Of a DNA stretch of 64,000 nucleotides, positions 55,116-63,844 are shown piece by piece. The stretch comes from Pseudomonadota bacterium. Its GTDB lineage: Bacteria; Pseudomonadota; Gammaproteobacteria; Steroidobacterales; Steroidobacteraceae. The position numbers and the translations under genes are program-made. A model generated the notes under the pieces. The model did no database searches, had not been told where the DNA came from, and was given only the letters and a program-made list of their open reading frames with translations. The DNA lies in the NCBI GenBank assembly GCA_023391335.1, contig JAEWBG010000057.1:1-64000 (forward strand). The letters run 5' to 3'. How positions within the stretch are numbered: position 1 is the stretch's first letter; the number at the start of each line of letters is the position of its first letter.

Positions 55116-56714
55116 GTTTTCGCTTCAAGCCCCGGTCGTGGAAACAAGATTTCACACGGAGGACACGGAGAACACGGAGCTGAATGCAGGGAGAAGTGTG
55201 TGAGCTGCACGTGTGAGGTGTCTGGCTGCCAACCGTCAACGGTCAACTGCAAACGGAAGTCGGGCAGGATTAACAAGATGAACAGGATGGGGGCGGCAGG
55301 ATCGGATTTCTTTGGTCCGATTATCCTGTCAATCCCGTTCATCCTGTCCAAAACTCTTGCTCCTTGATCCCGGTTCAAGACGGAAGAAATAGACAGGATT
55401 AACAGGATGAACAGGATGGAAACGCGCGGGCGCAGGCTATGCCCAAGTCAGCAGTCACTCAGTAATTCTGGCCTGCGCGTAGCGCTTGCCTGCCAGCGGC
55501 TTGCTTGCCGACCGAGTCGGCTTGCGGCTTCGGAGAAGATCTCATACGGAAAACACGGAGATCTTCATACACCTCTCCCGGACTGCGTCCGTCTCTCCCA
55601 CAAAGGGGCGAGGTGGAAGAGCACGCTATCGCCCGACCTGACTAGCGTCCGTCAGGTTTCCATCACGCTCTCATCTTTCATTCTGCCCCGACGCAGTCCC
55701 TCCCGATGCGACAGCATCCTTCCCGACGCCAGTCCTTCTCGATCGCAAAGCGATCCGTCGAGTTCCGTTCTGTCCTGACGCTAGTCCTCCCTGACGCAAC
55801 GCGTCCTTCCTGCCGAAGGCCTTCCTGACGACGAAGTCGTCCGTCATTGCTCCGCTCTGTCCCGACGCAGTCCTTCTCGACTGCAAAGCAGTCTTTCCCG
55901 ACGACGGTCCTTCCCGACGCGTAGCGTCCGTCCTTCGCGTCCGTCCTTCACTTCTGTCCTGACGCTAGTCCTCCCTGACGCAAAGCGTCCTTCCTGCCAA
56001 AGGCCTTCCTGACGACGAAGTCGTCCGTCATTGCTCCGCTCTGTCTCGACGCCAGTCCTTCTCGACTGCAAAGCAGTCTTTCCCGACGACCGTCCTTCCC
56101 GACGCGTAGCGTCCGTCCTGCGCGTCCGTCCTTCACTTCTGTCCTGACGCCAGTCCTCCCTGACGCAACGCGTCCTTCCTGCCGAAGGCCTACCTGATCG
56201 CGAAGCGATCCGTCGAGTTCCGTTCTGTCCTGACGCTAGTCCGCCCTGACGCAACGCGTCCTTCCTGCCGAAGGCCTACCTGATCGCGATGCGATCCTTC
56301 ATGTCAGTTGTCAGTCGGGCTGCCATCATCTTTTTGTGTAAACGACATCGACACTCGCGCGGCGGATCCGCTCATTCCCAATCAACGCCGCTATTTTCCG
56401 AGCGCTTAGAACGTTTTTTCAGTATCACATTCGATGCCTTTGTTGATCGCTCGATAGCGACTACTGATAATGCGTGCCGCTTCGACGGACTGGCACTTTG
56501 ACCAATAGCAACGACGCGCAGCGGATTTCATCATCGCCTGCGTATTGAGTGCCGCGAAACGTTCGCGCAACTCGAAGCCATAACCAGCATGCCGCGCTAC
56601 GAACGCGGCGTAAGCAACACGAAAAAGAATTCGACTCCGCATTCGCGGAGCGCCTCTGCGCGCATGCGCAGAGTGCGGCGGGAGAAGAGCAGTGAAGCTG
56701 CAAGGATCGTTCGC
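55116..56714. repeat. Large repeat island: families A, B, F and the mini-hairpin array
   Basis: About 1.6 kb without a supported gene. It begins with a CACGGAGGACACGGAGAACA block (55146-55180) and a TGCCAACCGTCAACGGTC-type segment (55220-55250). AGGATTAACAAGATGAACAG-type repeats follow in both orientations (55265-55355 and 55390-55420), then a family F hairpin (55575-55625). The rest, 55680-56300, is the mini-hairpin array, including a tandem duplication of about 185 bases. The last 400 bases before the autotransporter start hold nothing recognised. Confidence 0.85.
55771..56300. repeat. Tandem array of about 185-bp units made of mini-hairpins
   Basis: TGTCCTGACGCTAGTCCTCC-like sequence recurs at 55771, 55955, 56140 and 56226, with spacings of 184, 185 and 86 bases. 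Each unit contains a string of perfect mini-hairpins: GACGCAACGCGTC, GCCGAAGGC, GACGACGAAGTCGTC, GACTGCAAAGCAGTC and GACGCGTAGCGTC. They are separated by TCCTTCCC-like flanks. Confidence 0.9.
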
Positions 56715-59700
56715 ATGAGTTGCAATGGGGTCATCACGGGTCGTGTTACGCGCATTGTCCTGCTGGCGTTGTCGCTGTTCGCCACATGCGATAGCGCTCA
56801 TGCAGCCATCCCTGCCGCGCTTTCAACACAACAGGTCGAACTGCAACTGCCCGCTAAGGATTCAAATGCAGTGGTGAACCTGCGCAGTGCCGGCGCCATC
56901 TTCGGCAGTCCGATTCTGGCTGTCGATAATGTCTCGCTGAAGATCAACGGTGTCGAAGGCAGAAGGGATCTCGACATCCAAGCCTACGGCACACAGAGCG
57001 ACACGACCGGGCAGGTCTGCGTGATCATCGCGAATAATGGTTACGTTCCGAACCCGAACGATGTTCTAACTTTGCATGTTCGAGTGATGAGCTATGCCGT
57101 TGGCAGCAGCATCGAAGGGGACATTCCCATCACGCTCGGCTCCGTTGGCGACTCTTCGAACTGCGAAGATGTAGGCTCGACTCCCATCGCTCGCGTGAAT
57201 GTCCCGAGCGTGATCAACGACACCGACAATGCTCCTGGCGAATCTGTCGCGCTGGATGCCTCCGGGTCGAGCGATGCGGACCCAGGCACCAAGCTCACCT
57301 ACAAGTGGTATCGAGTCATCGATACCGCAATCGAAGCGAACCCCTTCATGACCACGACTCAGCCTGTGGCTCGTGTCGCCTTGGACGATGGCGTACATGA
57401 ACTCGCCCTGATCGCCATGGACGATTCACTCGGAGCCAATGGTCTGGAGAGCGAGGCGGTCTACTTCACGGTGACCGTTAATGGACCGGGCGCCCTGACA
57501 GCAAATGGCGGCGCAGATCGCACCGTGAACGATACCGATGGGAAGGCCGGTGAGCAGGTCGCGCTCGATGCTTCGGCAACCACAGGCCAGCGCTACTACT
57601 ACGAGTGGCGCGAGGGCGATGGTTTGTTGGCGTCTGGATTCTTCGGTGCTACTGCGCCAGTGGCGGATGTGGACCTTGCCGATGGCGTGCACGTCTTGAC
57701 GCTTCTCGTAAACAATCTGCAGGGCGAACAATCGACCGACACGGTCACGATCACCGTTGCCGCTCCCACCGCTCCCACCGCAAATGCCGGACCCGACATC
57801 ACCAAGCCCGATACAAACGGCGCGCCAGGCGAAGCAGTCGATCTCTCAGGTACCGCAAATCCGTTCAACGGCACGATCGAATCTTACGTTTGGTATCTCG
57901 TCGAGAACGGCCAAGAACAAGCATTCGCGAGTACAGCGAACGCTAGCGTCTCGCTCGCAGATGGAACTCACATCGTTCGCTTTCGAGTCACGACGACTGC
58001 AGGACTTAGCGCGCAGGACGACGTGCAGATTGTCGTCACGCCGCCTGCTGCACCGAACGTGGTCATCACGGGCGCACGTGCTTGGAACGATACGGATGGG
58101 AAGGCGGGCGAATCCGTCACGCTCGACGGCTCGACTTCAACCACATCGTTTGGCTCGATTACCAACTACAACTGGTTCTTGGTTCAAAACGGCCAGGAGC
58201 AATCGCTTGGATCCGGCGCGCGCGCCACATTCCCACTTGCAGATGGACAGAGCACGGTGCGACTGCGCATCACGACGAGCACGGGCATCAGTGCCACAAG
58301 CGATACGCAAATCGCCGTCGCCGCGCCCTCCCAGATGATTGCGAATGCCGGCGCAGACTTCAGCGTGAAGGACAGCGATGCACAACCTGGCGAATACGTC
58401 GATCTAAATGGCTCGGCCAGCGGCGGTCCACCGAATTCGCAACCGACCTATCAATGGACACTGGGCGATTCGGTGCTCGGATCGAGCGCGACGCTCACGC
58501 ATGTACGATTGCCGGACGGCAACAATACCGTGACGCTCACCGTGACTTTCGATAGCGAGCTGAGCACGAGCGACACGGTGCAAATCACCGTCGGCAACGT
58601 GCAAATGCCGGTCGCGAATGCAGGCCCGGATGAAACCATCACCGATACCGATGATGTGCCGGGCAAGACGATCACGCTGGATGCTTCGAACTCCTCGACC
58701 CCCATCGGCACGATCACCGCGTATGAGTGGGCGCAAATCGACGGACAAGTGACGCGACCGCTGGGAACTGGGCCGACCGTAACGTTCGATGCTCAGCCGG
58801 GTTCGACACGCGTCCGCCTGACGATCACCAACAGCTTCGGCCAAGTCGCAACTGCGGAAAAAATCGTCACGTTGACCGAACCCATGGGTCCGACCGCGAA
58901 TGCAGGTCCCGATCGCCTCGTGCATGACACAGACCATCAAGCCGGCGAACCCATCGCGCTCGACGGCTCAGCATCGAATACTGCGTCGGGCACGATCACG
59001 TCTTATGAATGGTCGCTGGTCACACAGGAGGGCACTCAGCCGCTCGGATCAGGCGCAAAGCTCACCGCCTCACTGCCCAACGGGGTGAATACGGTGCAAC
59101 TGGTCGTCACCAATTCGAATGCGATGTCCGCGAGCGATACGGTGCAAATCACCGTGATGGCCATGAGCACGCGCACGCAACTTGCCGAGCTCCCCAATCT
59201 CACACCGAATCAGCGCAAGATGGCGGCGGCTTTGGATGACCTTTGCAGTCGCGTCGTCGATGACAATGGCGCTGCAATCAACACTGGTACGTCAAGCAGT
59301 AAGCGCGTGAAGGTGAGTCAATCCGATCGCGACGATCTGGTGAATCGCTGCCGCGGGCTGGTCTTCAGCAACAGCGCTGCCAATCAAGTTGAGGCATTGA
59401 GGCAATTGGGTGCAGATGACTTCGCGGCCGCACGCACCCAAGCGACTCTGTTCTCGACGTATCAATACACCGGCGTTATGGATCGCCTCGCCGCGCTACG
59501 CGGCGGCGCGCATGGCGTCAGCATTGCAGGATTGAATCTCTCCATCGATGGGGATGTAGTGCCGCTTGCACAGATGCGCAGCATGGTTCGCCACTTCTTG
59601 GGCGGCGGGGCGAGCAGCGATGCCGATTCCGCGGCCGATGAGCCAGGCGGCCTACTCGGCGACAAGTTGGGACTTTGGTTCCGCGGCAACTACAGCTTCG

Positions 59701-60533
59701 GCAAGAAGGATGCTGACATCTCGAGCCCGCGCTTCGATGCGGACCAGTGGGTGATGCTCGCGGGCGTGGACTATCGCCTCTCCGATCACGCGGTACTCGG
59801 CACCGCGTTCTCGTACGCGAATTCCAGCATCAAGTTCGATCCAACCGATCCAGGTGGGCTCGATACAAAGGCGTGGACGGCCTCGGTGTACGGATCGTTC
59901 TACACCGCCAAGAGCTTCTATTTGGACCTCACCGCTAACGTCACCAACTCCAACTACGATGCAGATCGCAACATCACGTACGTGGACGGCAGCGGCTTGG
60001 TTCAAGCAGATGCGCGCGGTTCGACGGGCGGCCTCACGTATAGCGGCGGATTCTCGGGCGGGTACGACTTCGTTCACGGCGGATTGACGATCTCACCGAA
60101 CGTCGGCGCGTTCTACATCAACGCAACCATCGACAGCTTTGCAGAGACCGGCGCGGGCGGGCTGAACTTGCTGTACGACGATCAGAACTTCCGCTCTCTC
60201 ACCGGCACGGCAGGATTACGAATGTCGTATGCATGGAAGCAAAGCTGGGGCGTGTTGGTGCCGCATCTACGCGCCGACTTCGTGCAAGAGTTTGCGGATG
60301 CGACAGATGTCTTCGCAGTCCGCTTTGCAGCGGATCCCGATGTCGATAATGCACCGCCGATTCTCGTCGAAACCAAGAATCCGGATAACTCATATTGGCG
60401 CCTTGCCGGCGGCTTCTCGTTCCAGCTCGCGCACGGATTGTCGGGCTACTTGGAATATCAGCGCCTGCAAAGTTTCCAGTCGCTTGCGTTTAGCGATGTG
60501 AGTGGCGGGCTGAGATTTCAGAGAAGCTTTTAG
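56715..60533 (+). CDS. Autotransporter with seven PKD-like repeats
   Basis: 1272 residues from ATG 56715 (AAGGAT upstream, signal peptide to SAHA near residue 30). An upstream start at 56589 would add 42 basic residues. After a beta-rich N-terminal domain, seven repeats of about 90 residues (about 157-815) share ANAGPD, DTDxxPGExVxLDGSAS, GTITxYEW and DTVQITV elements, as in PKD/Ig-like domains. A helical linker (about 820-980) follows. The C-terminal 290 residues form an autotransporter beta-barrel (GLWFRGNYSFGKKDADIS to GGLRFQRSF) ending in Phe, the outer-membrane signature. It is probably a surface adhesin or carbohydrate-binding passenger. A CACGGAG block lies 11 bases after the stop codon. 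Confidence 0.9.
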   Translation: MSCNGVITGRVTRIVLLALSLFATCDSAHAAIPAALSTQQVELQLPAKDSNAVVNLRSAGAIFGSPILAVDNVSLKINGVEGRRDLDIQAYGTQSDTTGQVCVIIANNGYVPNPNDVLTLHVRVMSYAVGSSIEGDIPITLGSVGDSSNCEDVGSTPIARVNVPSVINDTDNAPGESVALDASGSSDADPGTKLTYKWYRVIDTAIEANPFMTTTQPVARVALDDGVHELALIAMDDSLGANGLESEAVYFTVTVNGPGALTANGGADRTVNDTDGKAGEQVALDASATTGQRYYYEWREGDGLLASGFFGATAPVADVDLADGVHVLTLLVNNLQGEQSTDTVTITVAAPTAPTANAGPDITKPDTNGAPGEAVDLSGTANPFNGTIESYVWYLVENGQEQAFASTANASVSLADGTHIVRFRVTTTAGLSAQDDVQIVVTPPAAPNVVITGARAWNDTDGKAGESVTLDGSTSTTSFGSITNYNWFLVQNGQEQSLGSGARATFPLADGQSTVRLRITTSTGISATSDTQIAVAAPSQMIANAGADFSVKDSDAQPGEYVDLNGSASGGPPNSQPTYQWTLGDSVLGSSATLTHVRLPDGNNTVTLTVTFDSELSTSDTVQITVGNVQMPVANAGPDETITDTDDVPGKTITLDASNSSTPIGTITAYEWAQIDGQVTRPLGTGPTVTFDAQPGSTRVRLTITNSFGQVATAEKIVTLTEPMGPTANAGPDRLVHDTDHQAGEPIALDGSASNTASGTITSYEWSLVTQEGTQPLGSGAKLTASLPNGVNTVQLVVTNSNAMSASDTVQITVMAMSTRTQLAELPNLTPNQRKMAAALDDLCSRVVDDNGAAINTGTSSSKRVKVSQSDRDDLVNRCRGLVFSNSAANQVEALRQLGADDFAAARTQATLFSTYQYTGVMDRLAALRGGAHGVSIAGLNLSIDGDVVPLAQMRSMVRHFLGGGASSDADSAADEPGGLLGDKLGLWFRGNYSFGKKDADISSPRFDADQWVMLAGVDYRLSDHAVLGTAFSYANSSIKFDPTDPGGLDTKAWTASVYGSFYTAKSFYLDLTANVTNSNYDADRNITYVDGSGLVQADARGSTGGLTYSGGFSGGYDFVHGGLTISPNVGAFYINATIDSFAETGAGGLNLLYDDQNFRSLTGTAGLRMSYAWKQSWGVLVPHLRADFVQEFADATDVFAVRFAADPDVDNAPPILVETKNPDNSYWRLAGGFSFQLAHGLSGYLEYQRLQSFQSLAFSDVSGGLRFQRSF

Positions 60534-60991
60534 CTGAAAGGAACTCCACGGAGATCACGCGGAGCATGGGGTCACAGATAAGAGAAGGAATAATTTCCAC
60601 GGAGGACACGGAGAGCACGGAGACCGAGACCCAAGACGCAATAGGTCGCGATGATCGCAACCGGGCTTTGATTCCGTTCGTGGTGAGCCCGTCGAACCAT
60701 AAACCAAACCAATCGTGCTTAGACCCACTCAGGACAAACGAGAGAACAATCGCGCTGCCATTGCGCAGTCTTGGATGTTTTCACTCCCTGCTTCCAGCGG
60801 AAATCATTATTCGAAGTTTTCAGCATGAGGACACGACGCGCCGGTGAATCCAATTCAACAACCCATCAATTCTTTTTTGCGTTCTCTGCGGCTAATTGAT
60901 TCTTCTCTGCTCCGACAGGGACACCTTTGCGTCCTTTGTGTTGCGTCCGTTGTTGCTCTTTTATCCGTGGCCTCCGTGTGAAACTCTCCGA
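60534..60991. repeat. Intergenic with 9-bp repeat blocks
   Basis: Blocks lie at about 60544-60566 and 60596-60625 (sense for the autotransporter) and at 60966-60986 (sense for the propeller gene on the other strand). The centre (60640-60950) has no recognised feature apart from a degenerate TTGCGTCCTTTGTGTTGCG segment. Confidence 0.75.
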
Positions 60992-61621
60992 TCACCGCCG
61001 CCGCACGGCGCGCACTTTCCCGCTATTACCGCCCCCGCAATAAAACTGATCGCGGCCATTCGACTCAAGGCCTGAGACGCCGGTGCCGGCTGGCATTTCG
61101 ATGCTCTCCAGCACTTCGCCGGTGTCGGCATCGATGCGCCGAATGTCGCTCTCGTCGTTTTCCCACGTGGCGTGCCACAACTCACCATCGAGCCACGTAA
61201 CACCGGTCACGAAGCGGTTCGATTCGATGCTGCGCAGAACTTTGCCCGTCTCCGGATCGATTTGATGAATCTTGCGCTGACGATATTCGCCCACCCACAG
61301 CGATCCTTCGGCCCACGCCAACCCTGAGTCGCCACCACCGCCGGGGGCCGGAATCGTCGCCAGCACGCGCCCCGTGTTTGGATCGATCTTGTGAATACGA
61401 TCTTCTGCGATTTGAAACAGGTGCTGTCCATCGAACGCTGTGCCAGCATGCGAAGCGGCAGCAATCGCGTCGATCTGCTCTCCACTTTCCGGATCGAACG
61501 CGATGATCTTCTCGCCCGAAGCAAACCAAACCTTCTCGCCGTCGTAGGTCACACCATGTACACGTGTAGCGTCCGCAAACGGCCCGTACTCGCGAACGAT
61601 TTCTGCAGCTGACTTCTTCAT
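60992..61621 (-). CDS. Six-bladed-type propeller protein (glutamine-cyclotransferase/Vgb-like)
   Basis: 209 residues with four to five short blades: HGVTYDGEKVWFASGEKII, AFDPESGEQIDAI, HLFQIAEDRIHKIDPNTGRV, LWVGEYRQRKIHQIDPETGK and ELWHATWENDESDIRRIDAD. This pattern occurs in SMP-30/Vgb and glutaminyl-cyclotransferase-like propellers. No signal peptide is visible, so it is probably cytoplasmic. The substrate is unknown. It lies 33 bases downstream of the TPR/winged-helix regulator gene on the same strand, which suggests a two-gene unit. Confidence 0.75.
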   Translation of the reverse strand: MKKSAAEIVREYGPFADATRVHGVTYDGEKVWFASGEKIIAFDPESGEQIDAIAAASHAGTAFDGQHLFQIAEDRIHKIDPNTGRVLATIPAPGGGGDSGLAWAEGSLWVGEYRQRKIHQIDPETGKVLRSIESNRFVTGVTWLDGELWHATWENDESDIRRIDADTGEVLESIEMPAGTGVSGLESNGRDQFYCGGGNSGKVRAVRRR

Positions 61622-61654
61622 GGCGGCCTCTGATGAAATGTACCGATGCGTATG

Positions 61655-62875
61655 TTAGTCGCTTGCCAGCGAAGTCGAGAGTAACAAAGCCGTCGTGAAT
61701 CCCGGCACGGCAGGCGCCATCCATCGGCGTGCACGGCCTTGCCCAAACGACTGGATTTTTCCCGCAGCGGCGAGTGATTCCAATGCGCGTTGCACGTTGC
61801 GCTGACTCGCCCCCATGGCCAGAGCCAGTGCAGAGCTGGACCAGGCTTCTCCGTCCGCAAGCAGCGCCAACACCGAGGCATATTCTTCTTCCGTGAGATT
61901 CGCCAACACCACCACGTCGTGTGGCTGGTGCGGCACTAAGACGAAACCGTCTTTCGTAGCATTCACCTCCGCGATCGGCGCGAGCAGTTTGCGCAGCCGA
62001 CCGACCTCCACGCGCAGCCGAGCTCGCAGCGATTCGTCGGCATGTTTAGTGCGGAATGCTTTCGCGATGAGATCCGCCCTACCCACCTCGCCCGGCCATG
62101 CATCGGCAAGGGCACGAGCGATCGAAAACAGAACTGGCCGAGTAACAAGCGACACCGACGAGCGTGAAGAACACACCACGTATCGGCATGCATCGACAGT
62201 GACGACGTCTGAGGCGAGCAACTGTTCGACATCATGGAGATGGACCCGCCGCTCGTTGCCGCGGGCTTTGAGTCGAGCAACAGGCGCATCCAATTGCTGG
62301 ATCGCGTTCTCCACCTCAGCGATCAAGGGCGGAATGCGCGCTTGAATTGCCGCAGCTCTCGCCAGATCTAGCGCACGCCGAGCAGCCTTCGCATGCAACC
62401 GACGCATCGCAATGCCAGCGACCACGAGTTCATGAGCGGCGCGTAACGGCGGCGGAAACCTTGCCGCGTCCACGTGAGTCAGGACGCGTTCGGCTTCATC
62501 GATCCGACCGATCAATAGCAAACGCCGCAGTGCTAGATACTGCGCGTGCGCAGCGTTGGTTTGATCGCCGTGACGTTCGAGCGCAAGACGTGCAGCATCC
62601 AAGAGCTTTGTTGAGAACGATAAGTCGCGCGATGCCAGAGCCACCTCTGCTTCCGCAACTACGCATCGAGCACGAGCCAACGGCTCTTTGGCACCGAACG
62701 CTCGCGCAGCCTGCTGCAGCAGTTTCTTGGAACGTGCGAGATCGCCCAGTTGCGCCATCGCAATCCCTCGCAGCGCGAGCGCAGGCGCATCGTTCCGCAA
62801 AGCAATGCGCTTCAATGCACCGAGCGGATCGCCCGTGGCCAAAGCGCGTGCGGCTGCGGTGATGAGGGAGTCCAT
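61655..62875 (-). CDS. TPR-type plus winged-helix transcriptional regulator
   Basis: 406 residues from ATG 62875 (MDSLITAAARALATGDPLGA). Residues about 1-200 are helical repeats of TPR type (ALALRGIAMAQLGDLARSKK, LLQQAARAFGAKEPLARARC). About 215-330 resembles an OmpR-type winged helix (RADLIAKAFRTKHADESLRA, RLRVEVGRLRKLL). The C-terminus has a MarR/ROK-like helix-turn-helix (SSALALAMGASQRNVQRALE). A 75-residue N-terminal extension in frame is produced by upstream repeats and is rejected. It is likely to control the propeller gene directly downstream. Confidence 0.75.
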   Translation of the reverse strand: MDSLITAAARALATGDPLGALKRIALRNDAPALALRGIAMAQLGDLARSKKLLQQAARAFGAKEPLARARCVVAEAEVALASRDLSFSTKLLDAARLALERHGDQTNAAHAQYLALRRLLLIGRIDEAERVLTHVDAARFPPPLRAAHELVVAGIAMRRLHAKAARRALDLARAAAIQARIPPLIAEVENAIQQLDAPVARLKARGNERRVHLHDVEQLLASDVVTVDACRYVVCSSRSSVSLVTRPVLFSIARALADAWPGEVGRADLIAKAFRTKHADESLRARLRVEVGRLRKLLAPIAEVNATKDGFVLVPHQPHDVVVLANLTEEEYASVLALLADGEAWSSSALALAMGASQRNVQRALESLAAAGKIQSFGQGRARRWMAPAVPGFTTALLLSTSLASD

Positions 62876-63144
62876 CTTTGATAGTGACTGGTGACTAGGG
62901 ACTAGTGACTCGGGAACTGCGAACTGGGAACTGGGAACTGGGAACTGCACGAGAATGACGGATCGCTTCGCGATCGGGAAGGACTGGCGTCCTAAGAATC
63001 GTTCTGCTTCACGCACCTTTGGTTCGCTGACGAAAGTCCACTTACCTGCCGCGCTCTTCCTCTCCGCACGGCTGCCTTGCCGATGGCTCGCGTGCCGCAA
63101 GAACGCTTGCTCTTCGTTGCAGTCGTCACTGCGTCATTGCTAGC
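62876..63144. repeat. Repeats upstream of the TPR regulator
   Basis: A GTGACTGGTGACTAGGGACT repeat (62884-62908) is followed by tandem GAACTGGGAACTGG units (62911-62948), then a GATCGCTTCGCGATC mini-hairpin (62962-62976) with its GGGAAGGACTGGCGTCC flank. The remainder up to 63144 shows nothing recognised. Confidence 0.75.
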
Positions 63145-63351
63145 TCATTTGCTCAGGGTGCGTCGGTATTGTTCGACCGGCAAGCCACCAATGCCCCAAT
63201 CTTCCGTTGCGACTTCGTCGATGATCACGAACGTGCTAGCGGGACTCTTATCCAACACGCGGACGAGAAGATCGGTCACGCCGCGAATCAATTCAGCCTT
63301 CTGCGCGGCCGTGGCGCCTTCGCGAGTGATTTTGATATTTACATAGGGCAC
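63145..63351 (-). CDS. 4-oxalocrotonate tautomerase family protein
   Basis: 68 residues beginning MPYVNIKITREGATAAQKAE, with catalytic Pro at position 2 (Pro1 after Met removal). The second half has the usual ASTFVIIDEVATEDWGIGG block. Tautomerases of this size act on 2-hydroxymuconate-type or related enols; the substrate here is unknown. It is 28 bases downstream of the NTF2-like gene and shares its strand, so the two form an operon divergent from an HxlR-type regulator. Confidence 0.88.
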   Translation of the reverse strand: MPYVNIKITREGATAAQKAELIRGVTDLLVRVLDKSPASTFVIIDEVATEDWGIGGLPVEQYRRTLSK

Positions 63352-63379
63352 GTTCCTGCTCTCCTCTGTGAGTGGGTCG

Positions 63380-63760
63380 TCAACTCAGAATATCGTAATG
63401 GAATACCTTGGATATGATCTGCCAGCGCTGGTCTATAAAAATAAGCGTCAACAGATCGGAGAAGAATTTCTCCGCGATCGAACATTCGACACGCGCGATT
63501 GCGGTTCTTGCTCCTGCAAATTCGATCGACACGATCCGATCGCGCCGCCGCTCCCCACGACTTGCCGGCGAGGGCCTCGTACGCACGACTCGCAAGTACT
63601 CACCCAGCGCTCTATATGTCAGCGTGCCATCAGTAACGGAAACATAGTGCGCGCACGGATGGAAGGCTAGAGCCAAGCGATCCGCATCACTGCAGTAAAG
63701 GCCCTCGAAATAGTCCTGGAGAACTGCCTGCACTGCCGAAAAATCGTTGTCATTCTGCAT
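63380..63760 (-). CDS. NTF2-like (SnoaL/lumazine-binding-like) protein
   Basis: 126 residues from ATG 63760 (MQNDNDFSAVQAVLQDYFEG). The NTF2-like fold is indicated by LQDYFEGLYCSDADRLALAF, then HPCAHYVSVTDG and a C-terminal LLTLIFIDQRWQIISKVFHY. Related proteins are annotated as putative lumazine-binding or SnoaL-like; activity is unknown. An upstream start at 63811 would extend into the operator region and is rejected. It is the first gene of a pair with the tautomerase. Confidence 0.75.
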   Translation of the reverse strand: MQNDNDFSAVQAVLQDYFEGLYCSDADRLALAFHPCAHYVSVTDGTLTYRALGEYLRVVRTRPSPASRGERRRDRIVSIEFAGARTAIARVECSIAEKFFSDLLTLIFIDQRWQIISKVFHYDILS

Positions 63761-63799
63761 CCGACGATTGTAGTAGCAAGCAGTGACGAGATAGCATTT

Positions 63800-63832
63800 G
63801 GTAACCAACAATGTGGTTACTGGTCGGTAACC
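63800..63832. promoter_or_regulatory. Repeated GGTAACC motif, likely HxlR operator
   Basis: The palindrome GGTAACC occurs at 63800-63806 and 63826-63832, with a GTGGTTAC near-match between (63813-63820). The spacing is about 13 bases. The site lies in the 84-base gap between the NTF2-like gene and the divergent HxlR-type gene, 13 bases before the latter's first ATG. Confidence 0.55.
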
Positions 63833-63844
63833 GGGCGGAGATTC

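Noticed and set aside
55671..56254. Arg/Gly-rich ORFs in the mini-hairpin array
   Set aside because: Composition follows from hairpin units; frames are open only because the repeat lacks stop codons.
55680..56300. CRISPR array
   Set aside because: Units are irregular in length and have no unique spacers, and no cas genes are nearby.
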